DNA of 64,000 nucleotides from Sphingobium subterraneum (GCF_014199435.1 NZ_JACIJP010000001.1:868001-932000); one strand, 5' to 3'. Shown: positions 41,213-50,549, numbered from the stretch's first letter. The notes: generated by a model not told the origin, from the letters alone. Translations and numbers: made by a program.

Positions 41213-42826
41213 TCATTGGGAAGTTTCCGCAGCATGTGCGTCCTCCCCATTGTCTCCGGTCTCTTCGTCAGCGAACCAGTGCGCGCGGGCGGCCATGATG
41301 ATCTCGTTGCCCTGTTCTTCGGACAGACCATATTCTGCCAGAACACCGCCCTTGTCTTCGGACTGTTCCTTGCGCTGGCGGCGCTGGTCGACCCGCTTCT
41401 TGGCGATCAGTTCGTCCGTCGCCAGATCGGCCAGATCGTCGAGCGTCTTGATGCCCGCCTTGCCCAGCGTGACCAGCATCGCTTCGGTAAGATGCGGCAG
41501 TTCAGCCAGTGCATCCTCGACGCCCATGCCGCGCCGCTCTTCGCGTGCGCTTGCTTCGCGGCGGTCGAGCGCTTCCTGCGCGCGGCTCTGCAGTTCCTGC
41601 GCCAGTTCGTCGTCGAACCCTTCGATCGAGGCCAGCTCGTCGATAGAAACATAGGCGACTTCTTCCAGTTCGCCGAAGCCCTCAGCAACCAGCAGCTGCG
41701 ACAGCGTCTCGTCGACATCCAGCTCGTTCTGGAACAACTCGGAGCGCTCGACGAATTCCTTCTGACGCTTCTCGCTGGCGTCGGCTTCGGTCATGATGTC
41801 GATAGCCTTGCCGGTCAATTGGCTGGCGAGGCGGACATTCTGGCCGCGACGGCCGATGGCGAGCGACAGCTGATCGTCAGGCACAACGACCTCGATCCTG
41901 CCCTCGTCCTCGTCGATGACGACGCGGCTGACGGTTGCAGGCTGCAGCGCGTTGACGACGAAGGTCGCCGTGTCCTCGCTCCAGGGGATGATGTCGATCT
42001 TCTCGCCCTGCATTTCCTGCACGACCGCCTGAACGCGGCTGCCCTTCATGCCGACGCACGCGCCAACGGGATCGATCGACCCGTCGCGGCTGATGACGCC
42101 AATCTTTGCGCGGCTGCCCGGATCGCGCGCGGCGGCCTTGATCTCGATGATGCCATCGTAAATCTCGGGCACTTCCTGCGCGAACAGCTTCTTCATGAAT
42201 TCGGGGTGGGCACGGCTCAGGAAGATTTGCGGTCCGCGATTTTCGCGACGGACATTGAGGATCACCGAACGGACACGGTCGCCGACGCGGACTACTTCGC
42301 GCGGGATCTGCTGATCGCGGCGGATGACGCCCTCGGCCCGGCCCAGATTGACGACGACATGACCGAACTCAACCGACTTGACGACGCCGGTGATGATTTC
42401 ACCCACGCGATCCTTGAACTCTTCGTGCTGACGCTCGCGCTCGGCATCGCGGACCTTCTGGAAGATCACCTGCTTGGCCGACTGCGCGTCAATGCGGCCC
42501 AGATCGATCGGAGGCAGCGGATCGACGATGAAATCGCCAATCGCCGCGTCAGGCTGGAGCTTTTGCGCGGATTTCAGATCCACCTGGCGAAAATAATCCT
42601 CGACCACTTCCACGACTTCGACCACGCGCCACAAGCGCAGATCGCCGGTATCGGGATCGAGCTTGGCACGGATGTCGTTCTCGGCGCCGTAACGGGCGCG
42701 GGCGGCACGCTGGATTGCGTCCTCCATCGCCTCGATCACAATCGCGCGATCGATCATCTTCTCGGTTGCGACCGAGTTGGCGATAGCGATCAGTTCAGCC
42801 CTGTTTGCGGAAATGGCGGTGGCCAT
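41213..42826 (-). CDS. nusA: Transcription termination/antitermination protein NusA
   Basis: RNA polymerase elongation factor. 537 residues: N-terminal RNAP-binding domain, S1 (VGEIITGVVKSVEFGHVVVNLG), KH1/KH2 (DPVGACVGMKGSRVQAVV; LAIGRRGQNVRLASQLTG), then two acidic AR-type repeats ending with helix-hairpin-helix-like ELIAKKRVDQRR. The AAGGGACTGCC site precedes the ATG. It starts 9 bases after rimP. Confidence 0.97.
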   Translation of the reverse strand: MATAISANRAELIAIANSVATEKMIDRAIVIEAMEDAIQRAARARYGAENDIRAKLDPDTGDLRLWRVVEVVEVVEDYFRQVDLKSAQKLQPDAAIGDFIVDPLPPIDLGRIDAQSAKQVIFQKVRDAERERQHEEFKDRVGEIITGVVKSVEFGHVVVNLGRAEGVIRRDQQIPREVVRVGDRVRSVILNVRRENRGPQIFLSRAHPEFMKKLFAQEVPEIYDGIIEIKAAARDPGSRAKIGVISRDGSIDPVGACVGMKGSRVQAVVQEMQGEKIDIIPWSEDTATFVVNALQPATVSRVVIDEDEGRIEVVVPDDQLSLAIGRRGQNVRLASQLTGKAIDIMTEADASEKRQKEFVERSELFQNELDVDETLSQLLVAEGFGELEEVAYVSIDELASIEGFDDELAQELQSRAQEALDRREASAREERRGMGVEDALAELPHLTEAMLVTLGKAGIKTLDDLADLATDELIAKKRVDQRRQRKEQSEDKGGVLAEYGLSEEQGNEIIMAARAHWFADEETGDNGEDAHAAETSQ

Positions 42827-42835
42827 GGCAGTCCC

Positions 42836-43360
42836 TTACTCTTCCGTTTCGATCTCGTCCGCACCCGTCGTCGAGAGCGGCATGGTAGCACGTATCAGTG
42901 CATCCGTCAGCACCAGCTTGGCGCCGTTGATATTTTCGAAGGCGATACGCACATCGCCTGTCTTTGCGTCGGACAGCAGGATTGCCTCGCCATCTAGGCC
43001 GCCCAAAATGCCCTTCAATGTCTTGCGCCCCTCGACCGCTTCATCGACGGTGATACGCACTTCGTGCCCCGCCCAGTCGGCAAAGTCGTGGAGCCGCGTC
43101 AGCGGGCGGTCGATCCCCGGCGAGCTGACCTCCAGCCGATAGGCCTCCTCGATCGGGTCGGCCTCGTCCAGAACATCCGACAGGCGACGTGAAATCGCGG
43201 CGCAATCCTCGATCACCAGCTGCCGCGTGTCAGGGCGCTCGGCCATCACCTGCAACGTGCGATCTTCCCCGGAACCGAACAGTTTCACGCGCACAAGATC
43301 GAAGCCGAGGGCTTTTACCTCCGGCTCAATCAGTTCAACAAGAGCAGCGTGGTCGCTCAA
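42836..43360 (-). CDS. rimP: Ribosome maturation factor RimP
   Basis: 30S maturation factor. 174 residues; the most upstream start is TTG at 43360 with GGAACC five bases before it, giving MSDHAALVELIEPEVKALGF. Two domains: an alpha/beta region with EDCAAISRRLSDVLDEADPIEEAYRLEVSSPGIDRPL (a split pair of conserved blocks) and an SH3-like end. The acidic tail DEIETEE is unusual but short. First gene of the operon. Confidence 0.94.
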   Translation of the reverse strand: MSDHAALVELIEPEVKALGFDLVRVKLFGSGEDRTLQVMAERPDTRQLVIEDCAAISRRLSDVLDEADPIEEAYRLEVSSPGIDRPLTRLHDFADWAGHEVRITVDEAVEGRKTLKGILGGLDGEAILLSDAKTGDVRIAFENINGAKLVLTDALIRATMPLSTTGADEIETEE

Positions 43361-43426
43361 TCCGGTTCCAGAAGTTTCGGCCGAAGCCGGTTACGCGAAA
43401 GTGCCGCCGGACCCTTTCGGTTCCGG

Positions 43427-43451
43427 CCCGACATTGTGTGACGATGTCAGG
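43427..43451 (-). promoter_or_regulatory. Hairpin in the rimP operon leader
   Basis: CCCGACAT (43427-43434) and ATGTCAGG (43444-43451) pair with one G-T wobble and a 9-base loop, 67 bases upstream of rimP. Role unproven. Confidence 0.35.
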
Positions 43452-43515
43452 AAAGCAAGAGCCCTATAGAAGCTCACCTGCGCGAACGCAACATCTTTGC
43501 TCGCGCCCTGAACGC

Positions 43516-44286
43516 CTACCCCCGCATCGCATTAATGAGCAGCTCGGCCGTGCGCGGATAGCCTATTCCCTCGGGAATAGTGAGATATTTTTCGCCGTCG
43601 CGCACCTCGGTCCGGGGGACGACCAGCTCTACCGGCTGCGCCCGGGCATGGGCGAAAATGGCGGTGATCGAATCGAATTGCGCCAGCCGTTCCAGATTGC
43701 ACCGGGTTGGAAAGATCACTTTCGCTTCTTGCCGCGCGGCAGCGTCCAATAACTCCGCCGGGCGCGCCCAAAGTGTCCGGGCCGTTTCTCGCCCATCCGC
43801 CACCGCTTCATGATGATCGGCATCCACCATGGCCAGATAAAAGCGCGTGTCGAACACGCGGTGGATATGGGGTGGAGGCCGCCACCGCGCAAACGGCAAC
43901 AGCGCATCGAGATCAAGCGCCAGCCCGGCCGCAGCGAGAGCATCGGCAAACGGGGTCGATGCCTCCAGCGCAGCGCGCAGCGCGCGAACAGCATCGACAT
44001 CTCCCGCCTGATCAAAACCGACCGCCAGTCCGCTTTCTTCCAATGTCTCACGAATAGCGGCGATCCGCCCCGCGCCATCTTCCCGTTCCAGCGCGGGCCC
44101 AATGACCTGCACATGCGCGAAATCCGCCGGGTCCACCGCCCCGCCCGGGAAGACCAGAGCTCCGCCCGCAAAAGCGAGCTGCTCATGCCGCTCGACCATC
44201 AGCACTTCAGGCCCGCGTCCAACGTCGCGCAGGATGATCAGAGTCGCGGCCGACCGGACAGGTGGCGAAACGGCAGTATCGGACAT
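43516..44286 (-). CDS. NUDIX hydrolase family protein
   Basis: 256 residues from the ATG at 44286, chosen because AGGA is six bases upstream (ATG at 44292 is adjacent). The beta-strand ATLIILRDVGRGPEVLMVERH leads to a NUDIX box split by an insertion: GGALVFPGGAVDPADF, then about 20 residues later RIAAIRETLEESGLAVG with the REtxEEsG catalytic helix. The inserted loop resembles NUDT7/NUDT19-type CoA diphosphatases. Substrate unknown. Confidence 0.85.
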   Translation of the reverse strand: MSDTAVSPPVRSAATLIILRDVGRGPEVLMVERHEQLAFAGGALVFPGGAVDPADFAHVQVIGPALEREDGAGRIAAIRETLEESGLAVGFDQAGDVDAVRALRAALEASTPFADALAAAGLALDLDALLPFARWRPPPHIHRVFDTRFYLAMVDADHHEAVADGRETARTLWARPAELLDAAARQEAKVIFPTRCNLERLAQFDSITAIFAHARAQPVELVVPRTEVRDGEKYLTIPEGIGYPRTAELLINAMRG

Positions 44287-44380
44287 GGACATTCCTGTGA
44301 TCCCATTGCTTCATGCGGTCAACAAACGACGCTGACGATCGGACCTACGCCGCATAACAAACAACGGGTGAACAGAGAAC

Positions 44381-44455
44381 TGGCTGGGGCGGCAGGATTC
44401 GAACCTGCGCATGGCGGCATCAAAAGCCGCTGCCTTACCGCTTGGCGACGCCCCA
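44381..44455 (-). tRNA. tRNA-Gln (anticodon TTG)
   Basis: On the minus strand the acceptor TGGGGCG pairs with CGCCCCA, discriminator G then an encoded CCA (75 bases with CCA). The anticodon stem GCGGC/GCCGC holds the loop TTTTGAT, anticodon TTG (codon CAA). T arm GCAGG-TTCGAAT-CCTGC. The T1-A72 pair is typical of tRNA-Gln. The D arm has CCAAGCGGTAAGG. Confidence 0.96.
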
Positions 44456-44665
44456 GCATGGCCGATCTGTTGTGCCTCCCCTTGCGCGGAGAGCCGTCGG
44501 CTGGGCAGGCATATAACGGGTGAAACGGGAAAGGGAACCGTGATTTTGTTCCGATGGTCCCGGGCAGCCCATAGGCTCGCGCCCCTCGCCCGAAACGCAA
44601 AAAGCCATGGCGGCGTGCCCTGAGGCACTTGCCAATTCCGCCAATTCACGCCACCAGTCTCCCCG

Positions 44666-45154
44666 ATGATTTCCAGCGCCTCCGCATCTCCGCTGTTTTT
44701 GCGCGAAGACGAAATACGTCGCGGTATCGAACTGCTCTATTTCGGCTACGCCAATCTTGCCCGGTCGATTGATGAGGAACTGTCGCGACAGAATCTGGGT
44801 CGCGCCCACCATCGCGCCCTTTACTTCATTTCCCGTCAGCCGAACCTGACCGTCGGCGAACTGCTCGCCATCCTCGCCATTACAAAGCAGTCGCTGGGCC
44901 GCGTCCTCAACGACCTGATCGAGCGCGGCTTCGTCGAAAGCCGGGCCGGATCGGTGGACCGTCGGCAAAAGCTGCTGAGGCTGACCGAGGAAGGGGCGGC
45001 TCTTGAAGGCCGTCTGTTTGATGGGTTGCGGTCCTGCATGGCCGCCGCTTACGTGCAGGCCGGACAGGCGTCCGTCACGGGCTTCTGGCACGTCCTCGAA
45101 GGCCTGATCCCGGAACGCGACCGCTTGATGGTCGCGAGCCTGCGCGAGGCCTAA
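44666..45154 (+). CDS. MarR family transcriptional regulator
   Basis: 162 residues. Winged helix: AHHRALYFISRQPNLTVGELL, recognition helix region ITKQSLGRVLNDLIERGFVESR, wing AGSVDRRQKLLRLTEEG. This AHHRxLYFI...KQSLxRVL pattern resembles PetP-type MarR regulators of alphaproteobacteria. No strong ribosome site precedes the ATG. Its stop overlaps the convergent proC stop. Ligand unknown. Confidence 0.88.
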   Translation: MISSASASPLFLREDEIRRGIELLYFGYANLARSIDEELSRQNLGRAHHRALYFISRQPNLTVGELLAILAITKQSLGRVLNDLIERGFVESRAGSVDRRQKLLRLTEEGAALEGRLFDGLRSCMAAAYVQAGQASVTGFWHVLEGLIPERDRLMVASLREA

Positions 45155-45978
45155 CCCGCGTTCGCCGCAAGGCGCGCCAGTTCTTCTCCCCGGTCGCGCG
45201 CCGCGCGCAGCGTATCGGTGAGCAGACCGGCCAACGCGCTATCCGCGTCGAGAACATCTAGGCCTTCCCGCGTCATGCCACCAGGACTCGCCACCCGATC
45301 GGCCAAAGCTCCCGGCGTTTCATCGGACGCCGCCGCGAGCGAAGAGGCACCCCGCACCGTTGCCAGGGCGACGCGACGCGCCTGCGTCTCGTCCATCCCC
45401 AGCGATTCGGCGGCGCGGGCCAGGGCATCGATAAAGCGGAACACATAAGCCGGCCCACACCCGCCCAGCGCGGTGAACAGATTGAACTGGTCCTCATCGG
45501 CCAGCCACTCGGCCGAACCGAGCGGCGCGATCAACGCGTCGATCCCGCTGCGCTGATCGGCAGGGAAGTCCGAATCCGCGTAGAGTGCGGTCACGCCCTG
45601 CCCGATGGCCACAGGCGTATTCGGCATGGCCCGCACGAACCCGCCAAAGCCCGGAACGCCATCCTGCAAGACCGCAAGCGGGACGCCGGCCAGCAAGGAC
45701 AGGGTCGCGACCGATTGCCGGACAAGCGGCCCTACTGCGGGAGCGACCGTGCTCCATTGCTGCGGCTTCATCGCGAGTATCACAATCGAACCGGCGGGCA
45801 GCTCCGTGGGCGCTTCGGTGACCACCATCACGCCGGGGCCGACTGACGCACCACTCGGCCGCAATACGGTGACCCGGTCCGCGTCCAGCCCTTGCGAGAG
45901 CCAGCGCGAGAGCATCGCCCCGCCCATATTGCCGCAGCCGACCATGAAGAGGTGTCGAGGAAAATCGCCCGGCAGCAT
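45151..45978 (-). CDS. proC: Pyrroline-5-carboxylate reductase
   Basis: Last step of proline synthesis. 275 residues from the ATG at 45978 (GGGGGTTCC upstream); upstream ATG and GTG codons are less likely. Rossmann start HLFMVGCGNMGGAML, then ILAMKPQQW, MPNTPVAIGQGVTALY, and the C-terminal signature LADRVASPGGMTREGLDVL. The ybjN-proC order is seen in related bacteria. Confidence 0.95.
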   Translation of the reverse strand: MLPGDFPRHLFMVGCGNMGGAMLSRWLSQGLDADRVTVLRPSGASVGPGVMVVTEAPTELPAGSIVILAMKPQQWSTVAPAVGPLVRQSVATLSLLAGVPLAVLQDGVPGFGGFVRAMPNTPVAIGQGVTALYADSDFPADQRSGIDALIAPLGSAEWLADEDQFNLFTALGGCGPAYVFRFIDALARAAESLGMDETQARRVALATVRGASSLAAASDETPGALADRVASPGGMTREGLDVLDADSALAGLLTDTLRAARDRGEELARLAANAG

Positions 45979-46094
45979 GGAACCCCCATCACCTTGCATT
46001 ACGACCCTATCTCCGAGCTTGAACAAGAGCGTGTCAACATTTGCAGGCCATCAGGGCTGGAGTCGAAGACGACCGTAAGGCAAGTCGGACCGCC

Positions 46095-46601
46095 CTAGGC
46101 TTCGCCGCGGGTTTCGATCATGCTCGCGGCGATGGCCTCGGCCGGGCTCTTGCCGCCCCAGAGGACGAACTGGAACACCGGGTAGAAGCGCTCGCACTCG
46201 TCAAGCGCGGCCTCGACCAGCAATTGCGCCTGATCGAGGGACAGCGTCTCACCGTCCCCCAGAAGCGCGCCGTGGCGAAAAAGCACGATGCCGCTGCTTG
46301 ACCATAATTCGAAATGGCCGAGCCAGAGCTGCTCGTTGATCAACCCAATCGTCTCATAGATCGCCGCGCGCTGCTCGTCCGGCACCCGGATGTCCGGCAT
46401 GGCGAGCAGTTGCAGCACCTGATCATCCTCGCGCCAGATCGCGCGAAGCTCGTACTGGGTCCAGCTTCCCTGCGTGGTCGCGGCAATCTCGTCGTCGCCA
46501 CTCTGCTGAAACGCCCAGCCGTTCGCCTCGAAATAGCTGGCCAGCATGTCCAGCGGCTCGGCGTCCTGGTTGTCCTGCTCGTATTCGTCGTTGCCCATCA
46601 T
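46095..46601 (-). CDS. YbjN domain-containing protein
   Basis: 168 residues. A YbjN-type alpha/beta fold resembling type III secretion chaperones: an early MLASYFEANGWAFQ, then ELRAIWREDDQVLQLLAMPDIRVPDEQRAAIYETIGLIN (a strand-helix run) and VEAALDECERFYPVFQFVLWGGKSPAEAI. This last motif is characteristic. Biochemical role unknown. It lies upstream of proC on the same strand, 116 bp away. Confidence 0.88.
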   Translation of the reverse strand: MMGNDEYEQDNQDAEPLDMLASYFEANGWAFQQSGDDEIAATTQGSWTQYELRAIWREDDQVLQLLAMPDIRVPDEQRAAIYETIGLINEQLWLGHFELWSSSGIVLFRHGALLGDGETLSLDQAQLLVEAALDECERFYPVFQFVLWGGKSPAEAIAASMIETRGEA

Positions 46602-46676
46602 CGCTTTATTTCATTTGCGCCGCAAAGCCGTCACCACAAGGCATTAACACCGGTGGCGCGCGATTAACAGGGCCGT

Positions 46677-46721
46677 TCTGGGGATCAACCTGTGGACAGG
46701 CTGTGGATAAGTCTGGGGATC
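46677..46721. other. DnaA-box pair between 10-bp direct repeats
   Basis: TGTGGATAA (46702-46710) is a perfect DnaA box on the minus strand (TTATCCACA). TGTGGACAG (46691-46699) is a near match, 11 bases away. Both lie between two copies of TCTGGGGATC (46677-46686 and 46712-46721). Intergenic between ubiK and ybjN. Confidence 0.6.
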
Positions 46722-46724
46722 GTT

Positions 46725-47027
46725 TCAATCCGCGGCATCGGCGATTGGAGTGGCCGCCTTGCGAGGTTTCGCCTTGGTCGCCGCCCCGCCCGCGCCGTCC
46801 AGCGCATCGAGCCGCGCCTTGAGCACTTCAACCTCCTCGCGCGCAGCGGCGGCCATGGCCTTCACGGCATCGAATTCCTCGCGGCTGACGAAATCGAGTC
46901 CCCCCATCCATTCACGGGCTTTCTCCCGCATGTTCGATTCGACCTCGCGACCGATCCCGGCGATCGTCCCGGCCGCGCCGTTGACGATCTTGCTGAAGTC
47001 TTCAAAAATACGGTTCTCGCTTTGCAT
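46725..47027 (-). CDS. UbiK/YqiC-like (BMFP) accessory protein
   Basis: 100 residues: amphipathic start NRIFEDFSKIVNGAAGTIAGI, then REVESNMREKAREWMGGLDFVSREEFDAVKAMAAAA-type coiled coil split by a turn, matching the BMFP/YqiC family whose E. coli member UbiK assists aerobic ubiquinone synthesis. The C-terminal tail is Ala/Lys/Pro-rich. The FVSREEFDAVKAM segment is diagnostic. Confidence 0.88.
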   Translation of the reverse strand: MQSENRIFEDFSKIVNGAAGTIAGIGREVESNMREKAREWMGGLDFVSREEFDAVKAMAAAAREEVEVLKARLDALDGAGGAATKAKPRKAATPIADAAD

Positions 47028-47046
47028 GCCACACCTGTGATTGGGA

Positions 47047-47607
47047 TTAGAACGTCGTCCTTATCTGGGACTTCGCGGCGGGCACAACAAGGGTCGACGC
47101 ATTGGGATTGAGCGTGTCGATCGAATGATTGAGCGTCGCGGCAAAAACCAGCCATGCCACATAGGGTATCATCAACAACGCTGCAGTCATGCGAATGCGG
47201 GAAAACAGCCAGATAACCCCGAGCGTAACGAGGATCATCGCCACGATCAGGAGAAAGGCTTCCTCGACCATATGCGCCCGGAAAAACAGCGGCGACCAGA
47301 TCAGGTTCATCACCATCTGCACGACGAACAGCGTGATGGCGAGACCGCGCAGGCGCGCGCCACGCGCATGCAGGATGATCGCAATGGCCAGACCCAACAG
47401 AATGTACAGGATCGTCCAGGCCACCGGGAAAGCCCAGCCGGGCGGCATGAACGACGGCTTATCCAGCGCGGCAAACCAGCGGTTTTCGTATCCGCTGTTG
47501 GCGACCCGTCCCGACAGGAACCCGAGAAATACGATCGTCGGTACGGTGAACAACGCCCACCGCAGATAAGACATCCGCAATTGCCCTCTGGAGGCGATTT
47601 CATTCAT
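47047..47607 (-). CDS. tspO: TspO/MBR family protein
   Basis: Five-helix membrane protein binding tetrapyrroles; in Rhodobacter it affects photosynthesis gene expression. 186 residues from the ATG at 47607 with GGGAAG nine bases upstream. Family marks: WFAALDKPSFMPPGWAFPVAWTILY is interrupted here into the KPSFMPPGWAF and WTILYILLG blocks, then NLIWSPLFFRAHM, and PYVAWLVFAATLNHSI. The 30-residue C-terminal tail is longer than usual. Confidence 0.93.
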   Translation of the reverse strand: MNEIASRGQLRMSYLRWALFTVPTIVFLGFLSGRVANSGYENRWFAALDKPSFMPPGWAFPVAWTILYILLGLAIAIILHARGARLRGLAITLFVVQMVMNLIWSPLFFRAHMVEEAFLLIVAMILVTLGVIWLFSRIRMTAALLMIPYVAWLVFAATLNHSIDTLNPNASTLVVPAAKSQIRTTF

Positions 47608-47769
47608 CGAAATTGACTTCCCACGGTGACCATCGACAGATTGCGCATTCCGATGGCTCGAATCCGAACCGCCGGAATCACTCTTGACGACAGGTTTGCG
47701 GAGATTCTTGCTGCGCTGCAAGCTGCTTGTCGGCCTAAAAGGGCAATTGGCCGGGGCGCAGGCCACAGA

Positions 47770-48504
47770 TCAGAGCTTTAGGGCGCCTACCAGGAACTCG
47801 ATATTGCCTTCTGGTCCCGTAATGGGACTGGGCACAATCCCCTCGACCCGCCATCCGGCCTGCATCAGCCAGTGACTGACATCGGCGCAGACGCGGTCGT
47901 GCACCGCCGGATCGCGCACCACTCCGCCCTTGCCGACTTCGTCCCGCCCCGCCTCGAACTGCGGTTTGATCAGCGCGAGCAGACGGGCGTCCGGCGCGGC
48001 AAAGGACAAGGGCCGATCCAGCACCTTCGCCAGTCCGATGAAGCTGGCATCGCAGACGATGACATCAATGGGCTCGGGAATGTGGGCGGCGGTCAGGATG
48101 CGGGCGCTGGTCTGTTCGTGCACGACCACACGCGCATCGTTGCGCAGCTTCCACGCGAGCTGGTTGGTCCCGCTGTCCACGGCATAGACCCGCGCTGCCC
48201 CATGGTGAAGAAGCACGTCGGTAAACCCGCCGGTCGAACTCCCCACGTCCATGGCCACAGCGCCTGTCACATCCCATCCGAAATGATCGAGGCCGTGCGC
48301 CAGCTTGATCCCTCCACGCGACACCCACGGATGGTCCCGTCCCCGCACATCGAGTTGCGTGTCGTCCGGCAACTGCTGACCGGGCTTGTCGATCTTGCGA
48401 TCGCCGCTGAACACCAGCCCGGCCATGATAAGCGCCTGCGCACGTGCCCGGCTTTCCACGAGCCCGCGGTCCACCAGCATCTGGTCGACGCGCATTTTCG
48501 GCAT
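47770..48504 (-). CDS. tlyA: TlyA family rRNA 2'-O-methyltransferase / hemolysin
   Basis: 244 residues starting MPKMRVDQMLVDRGLVESR, an S4 RNA-binding domain, then an FtsJ-like SAM methyltransferase with AMDVGSSTGGFTDVLL, DVIVCDASFIGL and LIKPQFEAGRDEVGKGGVVRD. In mycobacteria TlyA methylates 16S and 23S rRNA. The ATG shares a base with the upstream DsbD-like stop (TAATG), so translation is probably coupled to it. Confidence 0.94.
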   Translation of the reverse strand: MPKMRVDQMLVDRGLVESRARAQALIMAGLVFSGDRKIDKPGQQLPDDTQLDVRGRDHPWVSRGGIKLAHGLDHFGWDVTGAVAMDVGSSTGGFTDVLLHHGAARVYAVDSGTNQLAWKLRNDARVVVHEQTSARILTAAHIPEPIDVIVCDASFIGLAKVLDRPLSFAAPDARLLALIKPQFEAGRDEVGKGGVVRDPAVHDRVCADVSHWLMQAGWRVEGIVPSPITGPEGNIEFLVGALKL

Positions 48505-50549
48505 TATTTCGGTACCCGCGCGCGAGCCATCAGCATGTCCGGCGTCAGAACCTGGGGCAGCACTTCCGGCGTCGGCGCGCCCGGACCGTACCAGAGGTAC
48601 AGGGGCACGCCCGATCGCCCCTGGGTTTCCAGGAACCGCCCGATCACGGCGTCGCCATTCGTCCAATCGCCGATCAGCACTTTTGTCCCTGACCGTTCGA
48701 GCGCCTCGCGCACCTCGGCCCGGTCGATGGTCGAGGCTTCGTTGACCTTGCAGGACAGGCACCAGTCGGCGGTGAAATAGACGAACACAGGCTTGCCGCT
48801 CGCCCGCGCGCTGGCAAGCGCGCCTTCCGTAAAGGCAATGTCGCTTCCTGCTTTCGCCGGGCCCTTGTCCGTCGCAGGCGGCAGCATCGTGGCGCCCACG
48901 ATCACGGCGAGCGCAAGAGCCACTACCGGCACAAGAACCGCTTTGCCCGCGCGTTGTCGCTGCCCGATGCCCCACAATATCGCCCCCAGAACGACGGAGA
49001 GGCCTAACGCGAGCGCTAGCCCGCGCGTGCCCGTCTGCCGCTCAAGCAACCAAAGCAGTGCAACCCCGGTCAGCGCCATTGGTACCGCCAGCCAGCGCTG
49101 GAACCGCTCCATCCACGCGCCGGGCCGGGGGAGCCGGGCGCGCAACCGCGAACTGTAACCAATCAACAGGAACGGCAGCGCAAGACCTAGCCCCAGCCCC
49201 GCGAACACAGCCAGCGCCGCCGCGACCGGGAGCACGAGCGCCGCGCCGAGCGCCGCTGCCATAAAGGGACCGGTGCAGGGGGTCGCGACAAACGCCACCA
49301 GCGCGCCGGTCCAGAACGCACCCACGGCCCCGCCCCGCTGCGCCAGACCGCCCCCCGCACCGATAGCGTTGAGACTGAACACTCCGGCAAGATTGAGCGT
49401 AATGCCGCACACCAGCGCGAACAGCACCAGTATGACAATCGGGTTCTGCAACTGGAACGCCCAGCCGACCGCCATGCCCCCCGCGCGCAACGCGAGCAAC
49501 GTTCCGCCCAGCGCCAGACAGGTGAGGACCACGCCCAGCGTGTAGGCCACAGCCTCTCGCCGCGCCTCCGCCGCATCGCCCCCGGCCCGCGCAAGGCTCA
49601 TCGCCTTCAGGCTCAGGATCGGGAACACGCAGGGCATGACATTGAGGATCAGCCCACCCAGCAACGCCCCCCCGAGGGCCAGCAGGATGGTCGCCCAATC
49701 CGTGGCCCGCAGGCCGCTCTCGCTGCCCTTCGTGTCGGGGACGGTGCCGGGTACGGCATCGATCGACAGGCCCTGATGCGGGCCAATGCGCAGAACGCCC
49801 GAGAGAGACTTCAGACCCTGCTCGCGGCTCGGGATCGCGATAACCAGCAGGTCGCCGTTGCGCGTGATGCTCTGGGGCTCGGCGTAGCGCGCCGCGCCTT
49901 CGGTCAGGCGGAAGAACCACGGATCATTGATCTTTGCCTCCGCCGGAAACGGCACTCCGATGCGCAACATGCCGTCGCCCAGCGCGAAATGCGCCTGCCC
50001 GCCCAGCGGCCGGGGAAGGCGTGCGCGCCACTGGTCGAACTGCGCGCGGTTCTCCGGCTCGGCCCCGCCCGCACCCACCGTCAGATCAATGGATAGATCG
50101 CCGCTTTCCGGCACGCAAATCTTGTCCGTGCAAGCCAGCCAGTTCGCCTTTGCCCGCACCGGAACAGCCTGCCCTGCGGCCAGACCCGCAGGCAGCGTCA
50201 CATCCACCAGCACCGCGTAGGGACCCTCGAACACATGGTTCATAAGCCCGGCGAGCACCAGGGTATCGGGCACAGGGTAGCGCAGTGCCCCTACCCGTGC
50301 ACCCGTCGGCAGCGCCCAATCGACGGTCATTCCCAACCCAGCATCGCCCGGATTTGCCCAATAGCCGTGCCAGCCCTTTTCCGGCGTCATCGCGATCGCC
50401 AGCGTCACGGTTCGCCCGGCCGCTGGATGGGCTGTCTCGGCCACAAGGCGGGCAGAGATGTGCGGACCGTCTCCGCCGAACGCGCCCGTCTGCGCGCGAA
50501 CCGAGGACGGCAGCAGGATCAGCGCCAGAAAAAGGAAGAAATACCGCAT
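48504..50549 (-). CDS. DsbD/ScsB-like thiol:disulfide interchange protein
   Basis: 681 residues. Signal peptide (LFLALILLPSSVRAQ), a periplasmic beta domain (about 30-270) with LACTDKICVP, eight hydrophobic spans with the redox motifs NVMPCVFPILSLKAM and ATPCTGPFMAAALG, then a thioredoxin-like end with Cys597 and Cys600 in DWCLSCK. The protein passes electrons from the cytoplasm to periplasmic thiols. The N-terminal domain is closer to ScsB than to classical DsbD, so the substrate is uncertain. Confidence 0.92.
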   Translation of the reverse strand: MRYFFLFLALILLPSSVRAQTGAFGGDGPHISARLVAETAHPAAGRTVTLAIAMTPEKGWHGYWANPGDAGLGMTVDWALPTGARVGALRYPVPDTLVLAGLMNHVFEGPYAVLVDVTLPAGLAAGQAVPVRAKANWLACTDKICVPESGDLSIDLTVGAGGAEPENRAQFDQWRARLPRPLGGQAHFALGDGMLRIGVPFPAEAKINDPWFFRLTEGAARYAEPQSITRNGDLLVIAIPSREQGLKSLSGVLRIGPHQGLSIDAVPGTVPDTKGSESGLRATDWATILLALGGALLGGLILNVMPCVFPILSLKAMSLARAGGDAAEARREAVAYTLGVVLTCLALGGTLLALRAGGMAVGWAFQLQNPIVILVLFALVCGITLNLAGVFSLNAIGAGGGLAQRGGAVGAFWTGALVAFVATPCTGPFMAAALGAALVLPVAAALAVFAGLGLGLALPFLLIGYSSRLRARLPRPGAWMERFQRWLAVPMALTGVALLWLLERQTGTRGLALALGLSVVLGAILWGIGQRQRAGKAVLVPVVALALAVIVGATMLPPATDKGPAKAGSDIAFTEGALASARASGKPVFVYFTADWCLSCKVNEASTIDRAEVREALERSGTKVLIGDWTNGDAVIGRFLETQGRSGVPLYLWYGPGAPTPEVLPQVLTPDMLMARARVPK

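Noticed and set aside
46677..46721. Chromosomal origin
   Set aside because: Only one perfect and one near DnaA box, no AT-rich unwinding region, and no dnaA, hemE, parAB or gidAB genes nearby.
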